Below are positions 16,984 to 26,900 of a DNA stretch of 64,000 nt, in pieces. A model generated the notes under the pieces. That model searched no databases. It saw nothing but the letters and a program-made list of their open reading frames with translations, and had not been told where the DNA came from. Location of the stretch: contig JAUYAU010000004.1 of NCBI GenBank assembly GCA_030693335.1, positions 62,001 through 126,000 of the forward strand, given 5' to 3'. Numbering within the stretch: position 1 is the first letter of the stretch; each line of letters begins with the position of its first letter. This stretch comes from Sulfuricurvum sp. Lineage in GTDB: Bacteria; Campylobacterota; Campylobacteria; Campylobacterales; Sulfurimonadaceae. The position numbers and the translations under genes are program-made.

Positions 16984-17360
16984 TTATGTTGAAGTGATGC
17001 GATTGAAATATGAGTATATCCTCCGGCAGTTAGTGTATCGATGATAGTGACAAAGTATTGGTACTCCATGCCTCGGTCTCCATTGATGATAATGGTAGAT
17101 TCTTTTGATGCAGATTGTAACGAATTTAATAGAGTTTCTTTTGACACAAGTTTATTAGCCAAATAAACAGTGCCGTCGGCGTGTATTGTAAGCTCTATTG
17201 GTTTTTGAATCGTTTTTGCTGATGCTGATGCTTCAGGTAAGTCTACTTGAATGGACCCTTTAACAATAAACGTTGCTGTTGTAAGCACAATAGCGAGTAA
17301 CACCAGCATAATATCAATAAACGGGATGACATTGATGGATTCAATTTTTTTGATCTTCAT
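16980..17360 (-). CDS. exbD: ExbD biopolymer transport protein
   Basis: 126 residues with one N-terminal helix (about 12-32) containing the functional Asp in VIPFIDIMLVLL, then a periplasmic domain (I-D-L-P-x-A, D-G-x-V-Y-L). It couples the proton flow of the ExbB channel to TonB. It overlaps exbB by 20 bases and tonB by 4. Confidence 0.93.
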   Translation of the reverse strand: MKIKKIESINVIPFIDIMLVLLAIVLTTATFIVKGSIQVDLPEASASAKTIQKPIELTIHADGTVYLANKLVSKETLLNSLQSASKESTIIINGDRGMEYQYFVTIIDTLTAGGYTHISIASLQHK

Positions 17361-17823
17361 AATGAATCTCCCATTGAGCGACCATTACTTCCATACGTCG
17401 TACTAAATAATTATGAAAAACAATTGCCGGAATGGCCACAATAAGTCCAAATGCAGTGGCTTTTAGTGCTAATGCAAGGCCCATCATGATGGCATTACTA
17501 TCAGTCATTCCGCCTATTCCAAGACTATAAAAGGTTAAGATTATGCCAAATACAGTACCAAGCAATCCGATATAAGGCGCATTAGCTGCAATGGTAGATA
17601 TAATCGTTAAGCGATTACTCATCTTTAACTCTAGTTCTTTTTTATTGGTATAGTTCTCTAAATGTATTGTTTTATAAAAGTTTATGCGCTCGAATAGAAT
17701 AGCAAATGTTATAAGACTCATCATTCCAAGCATGCTGAAAATAGATATATCCAGTAAAGTGCTGTAGGTTTTCAAAGTGTATGTAGCTGTGTCAAAAATT
17801 TCCAGTACTGTATTGGTTTCCAT
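17341..17823 (-). CDS. exbB: ExbB/TolQ-family proton channel protein
   Basis: 160 residues, three transmembrane helices. The conserved ANAPYIGLLGTVFGIILTF and ALKATAFGLIVAIPAIVFHN segments are the MotA/TolQ/ExbB core. It is short relative to E. coli ExbB (244) but typical for the compact ExbB of this phylum. RBS AAGGAG. First gene of the operon. Confidence 0.93.
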   Translation of the reverse strand: METNTVLEIFDTATYTLKTYSTLLDISIFSMLGMMSLITFAILFERINFYKTIHLENYTNKKELELKMSNRLTIISTIAANAPYIGLLGTVFGIILTFYSLGIGGMTDSNAIMMGLALALKATAFGLIVAIPAIVFHNYLVRRMEVMVAQWEIHYEDQKN

Positions 17824-17989
17824 AGAAAGCTCCTTGTTGTTAGTTTAAATTATTAAAACGATATTGGTAGTGCTTTTAATTAAAGCTTTCGGGGGTTCAT
17901 AATTTGACTATAACTTTAGCATAATTCGTTAGGACAATAAAGTATGTTCTAGCTTTATCTATAGTTTATACTTAATAAAAGGATTATTA

Positions 17990-19321
17990 TTGGAATCTAT
18001 AAGACACTTAAACCCTCTCTTAAAACACCTTTTAGCAGGAACGATACTATCTTTTGTAACGCTGGCTTATGCTGATGAGTGGATGAGCGACACTGCTACA
18101 AACTGTCAAATTTGGAATATTGCTCAAAATGTTCAACGCATTTCTTGGTCTGGTGTGTGCAAGAATGGTAAGGGAGAAGGAAAAGGTACCCTGCGATTGA
18201 TCCTTAAGGATGAGAATGAAGAACAATATGTGGGTATTTTAACTGCAGGCAAGGCAAATGGTAGAGGCATATACCTATGGCCAAACATGAGTGTATATGA
18301 AGGTCAATTTATCGATAGTCAACATAGTGGCAATGGAAAATATATTTTTCCTGATGGTAGTTACTATGAAGGCCAATTTATAAATGGTAAACGGACGGGA
18401 AAAGGTAAATTTATATGGCCTGAGAAAGCTTACTATGAAGGTGACTTTATTGATGGCATCCAAATAGGTAAAAGTAAATTCATATGGCCTGACGGCAGTG
18501 TTTATGAAGGTGATTTTGTAAATGGCGTACGTACGGGGCAGGGAGTGCTTACCTATCCTGATCGCAGCCGCTATGAAGGACCTTTTTTAGACGGTAAGCA
18601 AACAGGTTATGGGAAATTTGCTTGGATCACTGGTAATACATACGAGGGTGATGTTGTTGATGGTACTCCAAGCGGACAGGGTAGATTTGTTTGGACAAAT
18701 AAAAATATTTATGTGGGAAGTTTCATTATTGGACAGCCGACAGGAAAAGGAATGTTTATCTGGGCAAACGGAAATCGTTATGAAGGGGATTTTTTAGATG
18801 GTAAGCCTCATGGTCAGGGGAGATTTATCTGGGTTGACGGAAATCAATATGATGGTGATTTTAACAATGGTCGGCAGACTGGAAAAGGGAAACTCACCTA
18901 TACAGATGGAAACACTTATACCGGCGATTTTACCAATGGTATACAAACGGGCAAAGGAATATTTACCTGGGCAAACGGAATGCGTTATGAGGGTCATTTT
19001 GTAAACGATGTCAAATCCGGAAAAGGAAAATTCACATGGCCAGACAATAGTAGTTATGAAGGAATTTTCAAAAACGGGAACCCTTCAACTAATGGAAAAC
19101 ATATCTGGTCCAATGGAATAATCTATGAGGGAAATATTATTCGTAATAAAAAAGAGGGATTTGGAAAAATGAGCATACCTCGAGCACTTTATTCCTCCTC
19201 TTTCTCGAGTGATGGCAACTGGGAAGGGGATTATTTCGTTTATCAGGGGATGTTTGGCGATGATGATTTTATCACTTCTTGTAAAAAAGCGTCAGAGTGC
19301 AAAGGAGCAACAAAGAAATAA
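17990..19321 (+). CDS. MORN-repeat protein with signal peptide
   Basis: 443 residues starting at a TTG (AAAGGA upstream). A hydrophobic leader (about 12-28, ...TLAYADEW) suggests export. From about residue 80 to 400 there are some 14 MORN repeats of 23 residues with the pattern Y-E-G-x-F-x-x-G-x-x-x-G-x-G-x-x-x-W-P-D-G. MORN arrays form extended beta-sheets used for binding or scaffolding. The C-terminus has a Cys pair (C-K-K-A-S-E-C). No enzymatic domain is visible; function unknown. It is divergent from exbB. Confidence 0.85.
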   Translation: MESIRHLNPLLKHLLAGTILSFVTLAYADEWMSDTATNCQIWNIAQNVQRISWSGVCKNGKGEGKGTLRLILKDENEEQYVGILTAGKANGRGIYLWPNMSVYEGQFIDSQHSGNGKYIFPDGSYYEGQFINGKRTGKGKFIWPEKAYYEGDFIDGIQIGKSKFIWPDGSVYEGDFVNGVRTGQGVLTYPDRSRYEGPFLDGKQTGYGKFAWITGNTYEGDVVDGTPSGQGRFVWTNKNIYVGSFIIGQPTGKGMFIWANGNRYEGDFLDGKPHGQGRFIWVDGNQYDGDFNNGRQTGKGKLTYTDGNTYTGDFTNGIQTGKGIFTWANGMRYEGHFVNDVKSGKGKFTWPDNSSYEGIFKNGNPSTNGKHIWSNGIIYEGNIIRNKKEGFGKMSIPRALYSSSFSSDGNWEGDYFVYQGMFGDDDFITSCKKASECKGATKK

Positions 19322-19336
19322 GCTAAATCTTCTCTT

Positions 19337-19713
19337 TTACTTCTTCAAAATTTCCAAAATTGTATCACTCTCGTAACTGGCTATATTTTTGAAGGTAGAA
19401 TCGAGAAAAATGCTTCAATACTCTGCACTTTGATCGTCTTGAATCGTATAGGACACCTGATATAGCTTGTTCCCGACATAAAAATCACACTCTTTGTTTT
19501 CGAGCAGATAAGTCACATCCTCTGAATTCCAATAGTTGCATAGAACATTGCCCCCACATTGCGTTCAGAACTTATCCCGAGATTTAAAAAGCCATTATCA
19601 GACATATACACTTTTTTAGCCGAATTAATTTCAGCCGTTAACTTTGTGTTATATTTAGAGATTCGACGGATTAAAAAATTATCCTCAAGGTTCGACTGTC
19701 CTATTATGTGGTA
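19337..19713 (-). pseudogene. Decayed AAA-ATPase C-terminal (DUF4143-like) gene
   Basis: Minus-strand translation gives NFLIRRISKYNTKLTAEINS, then KKVYMSDNGFLNLGI, a frameshift near 19558, then NVLCNYWNSEDVTYLLENKE, CDFYVGNKLYQVSYTI, an in-frame TGA, and a tail ending ILEILKK and stop. This matches the C-terminal domain found behind many bacterial ATP-binding proteins (DUF4143). Stops lie upstream, and no Walker region remains. It is clearly non-functional. The rest of 19322-19910 holds no intact gene. Confidence 0.65.
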
Positions 19714-19751
19714 TCATTATTACATTCGAAAACAAATTAAAATCATTCAAT

Positions 19752-19777
19752 GGTTGCACTTTTTGTTGCACCAAAAG
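19752..19777 (+). repeat. 26-bp sequence resembling the integrase start region
   Basis: GGTTGCACTTTT then GTTGCAC and CAAAAG, nearly the same as 8933-8958 at the beginning of the element integrase (about 23 of 26 positions). It may be the remnant of another integrase 5' end or a recombinase-binding site. Confidence 0.35.
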
Positions 19778-19910
19778 CTATGAAACGTCGTAAAATAGGG
19801 TTTTGGTACTTTCAAACGCCTATTTCAGGCATTTCTTCAAGAAACTTATCCATCTCAAAAAATACTGAATTTGTTAAATAAAGAATTGGCGATTTATAAG
19901 GAATACAATC

Positions 19911-20102
19911 ATGACTTTAGAAGAAATTGCGTTAGAATTAGAGCTAGCAGGGCTAAGTAGAGAGCAACAGATCAAATTATTATCCTCTATCAAAAGAGGC
20001 GGTTTTGATGCAAAAGCGATCGATAAAAAACTAATCCTTATGGGATTTGCTCCGATTTTCACTATCTATGATGATGAGGAAGATGCTCCTAAAAAAAGCT
20101 GA
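19911..20102 (+). CDS. Small hypothetical protein, 63 residues
   Basis: An acidic, mostly helical protein (MTLEEIALELELAGLSREQQ...) with RBS AAGGA nine bases before the ATG. No membrane segment or known motif. It converges with the Hpt gene, which ends 8 bases away. It may be a remnant-free orphan gene; function not recognised. Confidence 0.55.
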   Translation: MTLEEIALELELAGLSREQQIKLLSSIKRGGFDAKAIDKKLILMGFAPIFTIYDDEEDAPKKS

Positions 20103-20110
20103 TGTGCTAT

Positions 20111-20488
20111 CTATAATAATCCCATTTTATTTTTCCATAACTTATAACTTTCATCTGCTGTATTAAATTGCTTTTCAAGTGATGCCAAGTCCTCTAAATA
20201 TGCATGATTTTCTTTTTCATGAGCTCTCTTTTCCAATTCTTGTGCGATTTCATTGATAGCGGTATAACGCAACGATCCGGCACTCCCTTTGATTGAGTGA
20301 GCAAGCATTTCAATGGTCTCATAGTCAAGAACTCTTATTGCTTCATTTAATGCTACCAGCGTTGACGATACAGACTCAAAGAATTTATTGTTCAGTCTGA
20401 TCATGACCTCATCTGACAAATGAAGCATTGCTTTTAATTCACCAAATACCTTTTCAAATTCCTGAATCTGCTCTTCATGGGTTTTCAT
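20111..20488 (-). CDS. Hpt-domain phosphotransfer protein
   Basis: 125 residues, one four-helix Hpt domain. The phosphorylatable His is H64 in LAHSIKGSAGSL, followed by the usual Gly/Ser run. It overlaps the hybrid kinase stop/start by 4 bases, so it is the likely phosphotransfer partner of that kinase's receiver. Last gene of the signalling run. Confidence 0.88.
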   Translation of the reverse strand: MKTHEEQIQEFEKVFGELKAMLHLSDEVMIRLNNKFFESVSSTLVALNEAIRVLDYETIEMLAHSIKGSAGSLRYTAINEIAQELEKRAHEKENHAYLEDLASLEKQFNTADESYKLWKNKMGLL

Positions 20489-23031
20489 ATCAACTTCTTT
20501 GTTGAGAAGCGTGTCATGACGCGATGCAACTCATCATAATCCAAAGGTTTAGCAAGATAATCGTTCATTCCGTGTGCTGTAAACTCTTCAGCATCACCCT
20601 CCATGACATTGGCCGTCAGCGCAATAATTGGAAGCTCAGGATATTCTTTACGAATTAACTTTGTTGCTTGGATTCCGTCCATAACCGGCATATTTACATC
20701 CATCAGTACCAAATCGTATCTATTCTTATGGACCATTTCTACAGCTTCTTTGCCATCATTAGCAAAATCGGCCGTTACCCCATAATGGGAATTTAGCAAT
20801 TCTCCGATGAGCATTCTGTTGATCTCAAAATCATCAACAACCAATACCTTTAATTCTAAATACTTCATGGCAGCTTGATGGGCATTCGTGACTTCGTTCT
20901 CAAACTCATCACATTTTTGCGCATTAAGGACAAAAGAGAAAGTAGACCCTTTCCCCTCTTCGCTTTGTATCGCGATTTCTCCCCCCATAAGCTTCACAAT
21001 CGCGTTGGCAATCGAAAGCCCCAACCCTGTCCCGCCGTATTCACGCGTAGTGGAGGCATCTGCTTGTGTGAATTTTTCAAAAATTTTGCCTTGCTTGCTT
21101 TTTGGAATTCCAATCCCCGTATCAATAACACTAAACTCTAATTTTTGAGCGTTTTTCGTATCCTCAACCATTTCTATCTTAACGTGTACCGATCCCTCTT
21201 CGGGTGTAAATTTAAGCGCATTGCTGATGAGATTGCTCAACACTTGCTTGATACGATGAATATCAAGGATCAAACACTCCTCGATTTTTTCATCCATTAT
21301 CAATCGATAATCTATTTTTTTGATATCTGCTTGAGGAATAAAAAGTTCAAAAACACTCGTAAGTTCTTTCTTCGGATGGCTTTTAATCCATTCTATGTCG
21401 ATTTTACCCTCTTCTATTTTGGAAAAGTCCAAAACATCATTAACAATGTGCAGCAGCATTTCCAATGAACTCTCCACAATCGATACATAACGACGCTGGG
21501 TCGTGTCCAGATTTGTTTTTGAGAGCAAATGGATAAATCCGACAACTCCGTTTATCGGTGTTCGGATTTCATGACTCATATTAGCGACAAAGGCGGATTT
21601 AATCCGTTCGGCTTCCTGTGCATTCAAACGGCTTTTTTGTATTTCGGTCACATCCTCCCGCAATCCAAGGTATTCCAAAATTTTACCGTCTTCATCCACG
21701 ATAGGTGAGATCAAATTTTTAACAAAATAGGACTCTCCGTTCTTTTTGGTATTTTGAAGCATTCCTTGCCAGTTTCTTCCTCGCTGAAGTGTATGCCACA
21801 TCGCTTTGAAAACCGTTGCAGGCGTGTCCGGATGACGTACAATACTATGAGGCTGTCCCAACAGTTCCTCTTGGGTGTATCCGCTGATCTTAACAAAACG
21901 GGGGTTAACATAAGTGATAATCCCCTTTGCATCCGTTCGAGAAACAATCATGCTCTCTTCAATGGCTTTTTTATACTGTTCAGTCAAAAGAACCGAACGA
22001 TTATAATGATAAATATACCACATTAACAACGCCAATATAATGGCAAGCATGATTACTAAAAGGACAAACTGATTCCATTGTGTTGCAAATATCGGATGAT
22101 CCGGGGTGATTTCAACCATATACGCTGCTTGTTCTCCACCGATCTGATAGATCGGTTTTAAAACCATCAGCGCATAGGTTCCCCTGTGAATAAGTTGTAT
22201 CCCTTGTAACTTTTCTTCTTTTAGCCCTTTTAAGATTTTTTCTTTATTTTCGGCGATGAGAGCTTCTAGCTCCCCTTTTGCAAATCCCTGTGCGTCTTTA
22301 AGCAGCGCACTTTCTTGATCTTCGACGTACTCTGAACCAAAAAGAGAGTCTTGATAACGTTTGATCATAGCTTCATGTTTTGACTTTTTCGTTAACATGC
22401 TGCGCTTAATCAAAAAAGTATAGGCTCCCTGATCTTGAAGCATTGCTTGTCGCTTGAGTGCTAAAAACGGATAGGCGATTTCTACCGTTCCGGTGAAATG
22501 CCCTTTATAAAACAAGGGATAAATACTGCGAAAATGACTTGCATATTTTCCCGTTTCAAAAGCAACGACTTTCTTTTGTGTCTGTTGCGCATAAACAACA
22601 ATTGGACGCACACTGCTAAGCTTATCTCCGAACTTTTGTGGCTCATGCACACGTAAAAATGCAATCTGCTCAGGTAAATGGAAAAACAGAATCCGCGTAT
22701 CAAACTCCTGCAGTGAGTCATATACCACCTTCATTCGCTGGTACAGCTCTTGACGCAGAATCATCTGCCCTGACGCGTCACTGTGCATCGCTTGATGCAT
22801 AATCTGGGAAACTCTGGGAGAATCCAAAAACATCCCATAATAGTTATCCATCATTCGCTGCTGCATCGATTCATAGCTTTGCGTACGGTCATTAAACTCT
22901 TTAACGTGAGTTTGAACATAAGCATTTGTCAAGCTTTCATAACGAGAATACAACAAGGAAGAAACAGCCCCAACGAGGGTAATGTATAACGCAAAATAGA
23001 GAAAAACCTTACGCCCGATCAGTTGTCTCAT
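20485..23031 (-). CDS. Hybrid sensor histidine kinase (PAS-HisKA-HATPase-REC)
   Basis: 848 residues. A transmembrane helix near 8-28, a periplasmic sensor of about 290 residues and a second helix near 322-345 are followed by a PAS domain (about 360-465, with YTQEELLGQPHSIVRHPDTP, an Aer-like motif). The kinase core has H487 in MSHEIRTP, N-box NLISNALKFTP, G-boxes DTGIGIP and GGTGLGLSI. A receiver lies at about 725-845 (LVVDDFE, LMDVNMPVMDG). It overlaps the Hpt gene downstream and the REC-GGDEF gene upstream, which points to a phosphorelay with both. Confidence 0.92.
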   Translation of the reverse strand: MRQLIGRKVFLYFALYITLVGAVSSLLYSRYESLTNAYVQTHVKEFNDRTQSYESMQQRMMDNYYGMFLDSPRVSQIMHQAMHSDASGQMILRQELYQRMKVVYDSLQEFDTRILFFHLPEQIAFLRVHEPQKFGDKLSSVRPIVVYAQQTQKKVVAFETGKYASHFRSIYPLFYKGHFTGTVEIAYPFLALKRQAMLQDQGAYTFLIKRSMLTKKSKHEAMIKRYQDSLFGSEYVEDQESALLKDAQGFAKGELEALIAENKEKILKGLKEEKLQGIQLIHRGTYALMVLKPIYQIGGEQAAYMVEITPDHPIFATQWNQFVLLVIMLAIILALLMWYIYHYNRSVLLTEQYKKAIEESMIVSRTDAKGIITYVNPRFVKISGYTQEELLGQPHSIVRHPDTPATVFKAMWHTLQRGRNWQGMLQNTKKNGESYFVKNLISPIVDEDGKILEYLGLREDVTEIQKSRLNAQEAERIKSAFVANMSHEIRTPINGVVGFIHLLSKTNLDTTQRRYVSIVESSLEMLLHIVNDVLDFSKIEEGKIDIEWIKSHPKKELTSVFELFIPQADIKKIDYRLIMDEKIEECLILDIHRIKQVLSNLISNALKFTPEEGSVHVKIEMVEDTKNAQKLEFSVIDTGIGIPKSKQGKIFEKFTQADASTTREYGGTGLGLSIANAIVKLMGGEIAIQSEEGKGSTFSFVLNAQKCDEFENEVTNAHQAAMKYLELKVLVVDDFEINRMLIGELLNSHYGVTADFANDGKEAVEMVHKNRYDLVLMDVNMPVMDGIQATKLIRKEYPELPIIALTANVMEGDAEEFTAHGMNDYLAKPLDYDELHRVMTRFSTKKLI

Positions 23032-23921
23032 AGCGCTCTCTTTTCATACAAAACAACACGGTTTCGCCCTTCTTCCTTGGCGATATACAGTGCTGTGTCT
23101 GCATTTTTTAAAAGATCCTCGTACCGTTGCATATCCGGCTGTAGCTGTCCCACACCAAAACTCGCTGTCACTAAAATACCTTCAGGATGCAGTGCCTCTA
23201 TTTGACTTCGTAATTTTTCTGCTTTTACCAGCGCGTCATCTGCCGTACAGCTGTCCAAAACTATGATAAATTCTTCACCGCCAAAACGTGCGGCCACATC
23301 CTCTTTACGGGCGCTGCTTTCCATAATTTTGGCCACTGCCTTCAAAATGACATCACCCGTTAAATGACCAAACGTATCATTCACGTTTTTAAAATGATCA
23401 ATGTCCACAATAACCACCGAGAGTGCCTTATTATGACGTTTGCTCTCAGATACTTTTTTATCGAGAATATCACTCAAAAAATGACGATTGTACAATCCCG
23501 TCAACTGATCGCGTGTAGCCATTCTTACAAGCTGATCATGCTGCTGCTTGAGTGTGATGTGCGTTTTGACCCGTGCTTTAACGATTGAGGGGCGTATAGG
23601 TTTGGCAATATAATCCACAGCACCCAATTCCAGTCCATATTCTTCATCCTCAGCTGCATCTTTTCCTGTAATAAAGATAATCGGTATTTTGGCAGTGATG
23701 CTCTCTTCTTTGAGTAACTTGAATACATCATAACCGCTTATCTCCGGCATCTGTACATCCAATAATATTAAATCAGGTATTGGATCCTGGCTTGCGAGTT
23801 CCAGTGCCCTTGCCCCTCCAGTAGCTACTTTAACATCATAATCTTCTTTGAGCAAAAGAGCCAATGCTTGCACATTAGTGGGAACATCATCTACAATTAA
23901 TATAACCGCTTTAGTATTCAT
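23028..23921 (-). CDS. Response regulator diguanylate cyclase (REC-GGDEF)
   Basis: 297 residues. The N-terminal receiver has LIVDDV and phosphoacceptor Asp in LILLDVQMPEISG. The C-terminal GGDEF domain has FGGEEF as catalytic site and RKED five residues before it as the inhibitory I-site. It makes cyclic-di-GMP from two GTP, under control of phosphorylation. It sits between two hybrid kinases, overlapping one by 4 bases; it is the only output enzyme of that sub-cluster. Confidence 0.93.
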   Translation of the reverse strand: MNTKAVILIVDDVPTNVQALALLLKEDYDVKVATGGARALELASQDPIPDLILLDVQMPEISGYDVFKLLKEESITAKIPIIFITGKDAAEDEEYGLELGAVDYIAKPIRPSIVKARVKTHITLKQQHDQLVRMATRDQLTGLYNRHFLSDILDKKVSESKRHNKALSVVIVDIDHFKNVNDTFGHLTGDVILKAVAKIMESSARKEDVAARFGGEEFIIVLDSCTADDALVKAEKLRSQIEALHPEGILVTASFGVGQLQPDMQRYEDLLKNADTALYIAKEEGRNRVVLYEKRAL

Positions 23922-23924
23922 ATT

Positions 23925-26900
23925 TTATTCCAATCCTGCCATAATAGTTTCCAAAAGCGCAAGGGCTTCAGGCGTGTCAAATCGATCTATATGCCCTTTA
24001 AGCATACGCATATGCACCGTAAACTCTTCATCGGTATAATCACCAAAAATATCAAGTGCATCGGTATCAATATACGCTCCTGCTTCAATCTCTTTTTTCA
24101 GATTTTGCAATTTTACGGCCATCTGTAACGAATCCATCCGTTTTTTTCGTATCACGGGCCGGACTTCTTGCTTGAGTACTTTTTCAAATACCGCACATAC
24201 CTCTTGCATTGCTTTTTCCAAATTTACAAATTCCTTTTTGAGCGTGCTTTTATTCCCGTTCTTCGCTGAAAATTCGATCGTTTTTGCCAATGCCTGCAGC
24301 TGTTGTGCCGAGACATTCGCTGCCGATCCTTTGATCGAATGTGCGTGCAGCTGTATATTAGACAAATCAGCTTGCGCAATTGCCGTGCCAAGCGCACTGG
24401 TCATTCTGTGACCCTCATCCAAAAATGACTGTATGATTTTTATCAAGAGCTCTTTTTTACCGCCCAATCGCTTAAGCGCATCCGTTTCATCCCACAACTT
24501 AAGCTCTTGAACCTCTTTATCGATGGGCTTGGCTTTTGGCTTTCTTGGATGAACATTCGGCTCATCCGCGACAACGCTTCCCTTCAACCATTTCAGCAAC
24601 GCTGCCCTAAGCGTATCAATATTAATTGGTTTCGTCACATAATCACTCATCCCTGCAATAAGGCATTTTTCACGATCCCCTGCCATTGCATTGGCCGTCA
24701 TTGCGATGATCGGAATCTTTAGATATGCTTCTCCTGCTCTTCCCTCTCGGATTGCCGTTGATGCTGTATAGCCGTCCATTTCAGGCATTTGGCAATCCAT
24801 CAAAAGGAGCGTATAGGGTACGGTTTCCAACGCAAGCTGCATCGCTTCGAGCGCTTCTAAACCATTGCAAGCGACATCTGCTTCCAACCCGATCATCCCC
24901 AGCATACCCTGCGCTACGATCTGATTGGTAGTGTTGTCTTCGACCAATAAAATACGAATATCAGCTGGCCATTGAATCTGTGTATTCTCCTGAAGTGTCC
25001 CTAAATAATCCTTCGTTACAAGCGGAGTAGCCCCCTCAAGCGCCTCCCCCTCATCAAACAGTACTTTGAGCGCGTTGAGCAAATCTTTTGTCGTAGTGGG
25101 TTTGGCAAAGAATGCATCAAATCCGATTTGTGCAAAACGCTGCGCATCATTCCGTGACCCCAATGACGTCATCATAATCATCTTCATATCATCGCATTGA
25201 CGTATACTGCGTATCTCTTCCCCCAGATCCGCCCCATCCATGTTAGGCATCTGCATGTCCAACAGCGCTACATCATAAGGTGGGATATGCCCCTGTGCAA
25301 TACGGATCTGACAATAATCAAATGCAATGATCGGATCTTCAGCCTCATATACTTTCATTCCCCAGCTTTCCAACTGTGCTCGCACAACCGCACGATTCGT
25401 TTCATTGTCATCTACTACAAGAACAGATTTATCCGCAACCGACATACTGGGAATACTCAACGCCGATAGCTCACCCAATCCAACGCCGATATCTATATGG
25501 AAGGTACTCCCCTCATGCTCAACACTCGTTACCCAAATTTTTCCATCCATAATTTCGCACAGTTTCTTCACAATCGCCAGCCCCAATCCCGTGCCGCCAT
25601 ATTTGCGCGTTGTCGAATTGTCCGCTTGCGAAAACGTCTCAAACAATGAGTCAATTTTATCCGCGGAAATTCCGATTCCGCTGTCACGCACATTGATACG
25701 CAATCTTCCGTGATGAGCATCTACTTCATCCAATACTACACTGATGAAAACTTCCCCCCGATGGGTAAATTTGACCGCATTACCGACAAGATTTGTCAAT
25801 ATCTGGCGCAGACGTCCCGGATCGGTAATCACGCTACTGCGTGTCAGTTTCGTCGTATCCAGTATGAGTTCCAGCCCTTTTTCCTGGGCACTAAAAGCAA
25901 TTGCTTCAATAAATTCTCCCAGCTCATCGCGCAAATTGAACTCGATCATCTCAAGCTCCATTTTACCTGCTTCAACTTTGGAAAAATCGAGGATATCGTT
26001 AATGAGTCCCAGCAGTGAGTTTGCACTGTTAGAAGCAACACGCACTTGGTGACGTTGGGTATCATCCAAGTTTGAATGGGACAAAAGTCCAAGCATCCCA
26101 AGCACTCCATTCATAGGAGTCCTGATCTCATGGCTCATGGTTGCTAAAAACTCTGATTTTATCTGTGCAGAAGACTCCGCAGCCTCTTTGGCTATCAGCA
26201 TCTGCTGTTCGGCTTCTTTAAACAGGGAAACATTGCTTGCAATTCCCATATAACCGCTTGTCTTCCCATTTGCATCATACAATGCGGTCACATTCAAATA
26301 CACCGGAACTTCACTGCCGTCTTTGCACACATAGATCCACTCATGCGCATTAGGTAAATGCTTCTGTGCTTTAATTACAAATACCTTAAAGCCAGGCTCC
26401 ACAACCTCCCCTAACTCTTGGGAAAATTCTTTGGCTCTATAAACCACTTCCTCCAACTTGTGAAAAATAGCGGGACTTTCTTTGCCTATCAGCTCTTGGG
26501 CTTTATACCCAAGCATCTCTTCAGCCGCAGCGTTAAACCCTGTTATCATCCCCTCAATGTCCGTAGTAATGATCGCTACCCCGGCATTCTCAAAGATCGC
26601 TTTTTGAAGCTGCATCGCTTTGCTTAGAGAATCTTGAATGGCTTTACGTTCTGTAATATCGGTACGTATTGCAATATAACTCACAGGCTTTTTATGTTCA
26701 TCCATAAAAGGAACGATGGTTGTATCGACCCAATAATACGAACCATTCTTCGCCACATTACACACTTCGCCATGCCATATTGCACCATGACTCACCGTAT
26801 GGTACATCTCTTTCCAGTATTCTATTCCATGCAGACCCGAGTTAAGCAGCCGATGATTTTTTCCGATCAATTCATCACTTTTATAGCCGCTGATCTCTTC

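Noticed and set aside
18290-19090. Periodic 69-base repeats considered as CRISPR or tandem DNA repeats
   Set aside because: They are MORN protein repeats with period 23 codons; DNA copies differ at third positions.
19559-19783. Plus-strand ORF of 74 residues in the gap
   Set aside because: It is antisense to the decayed ATPase-like gene and has no RBS.
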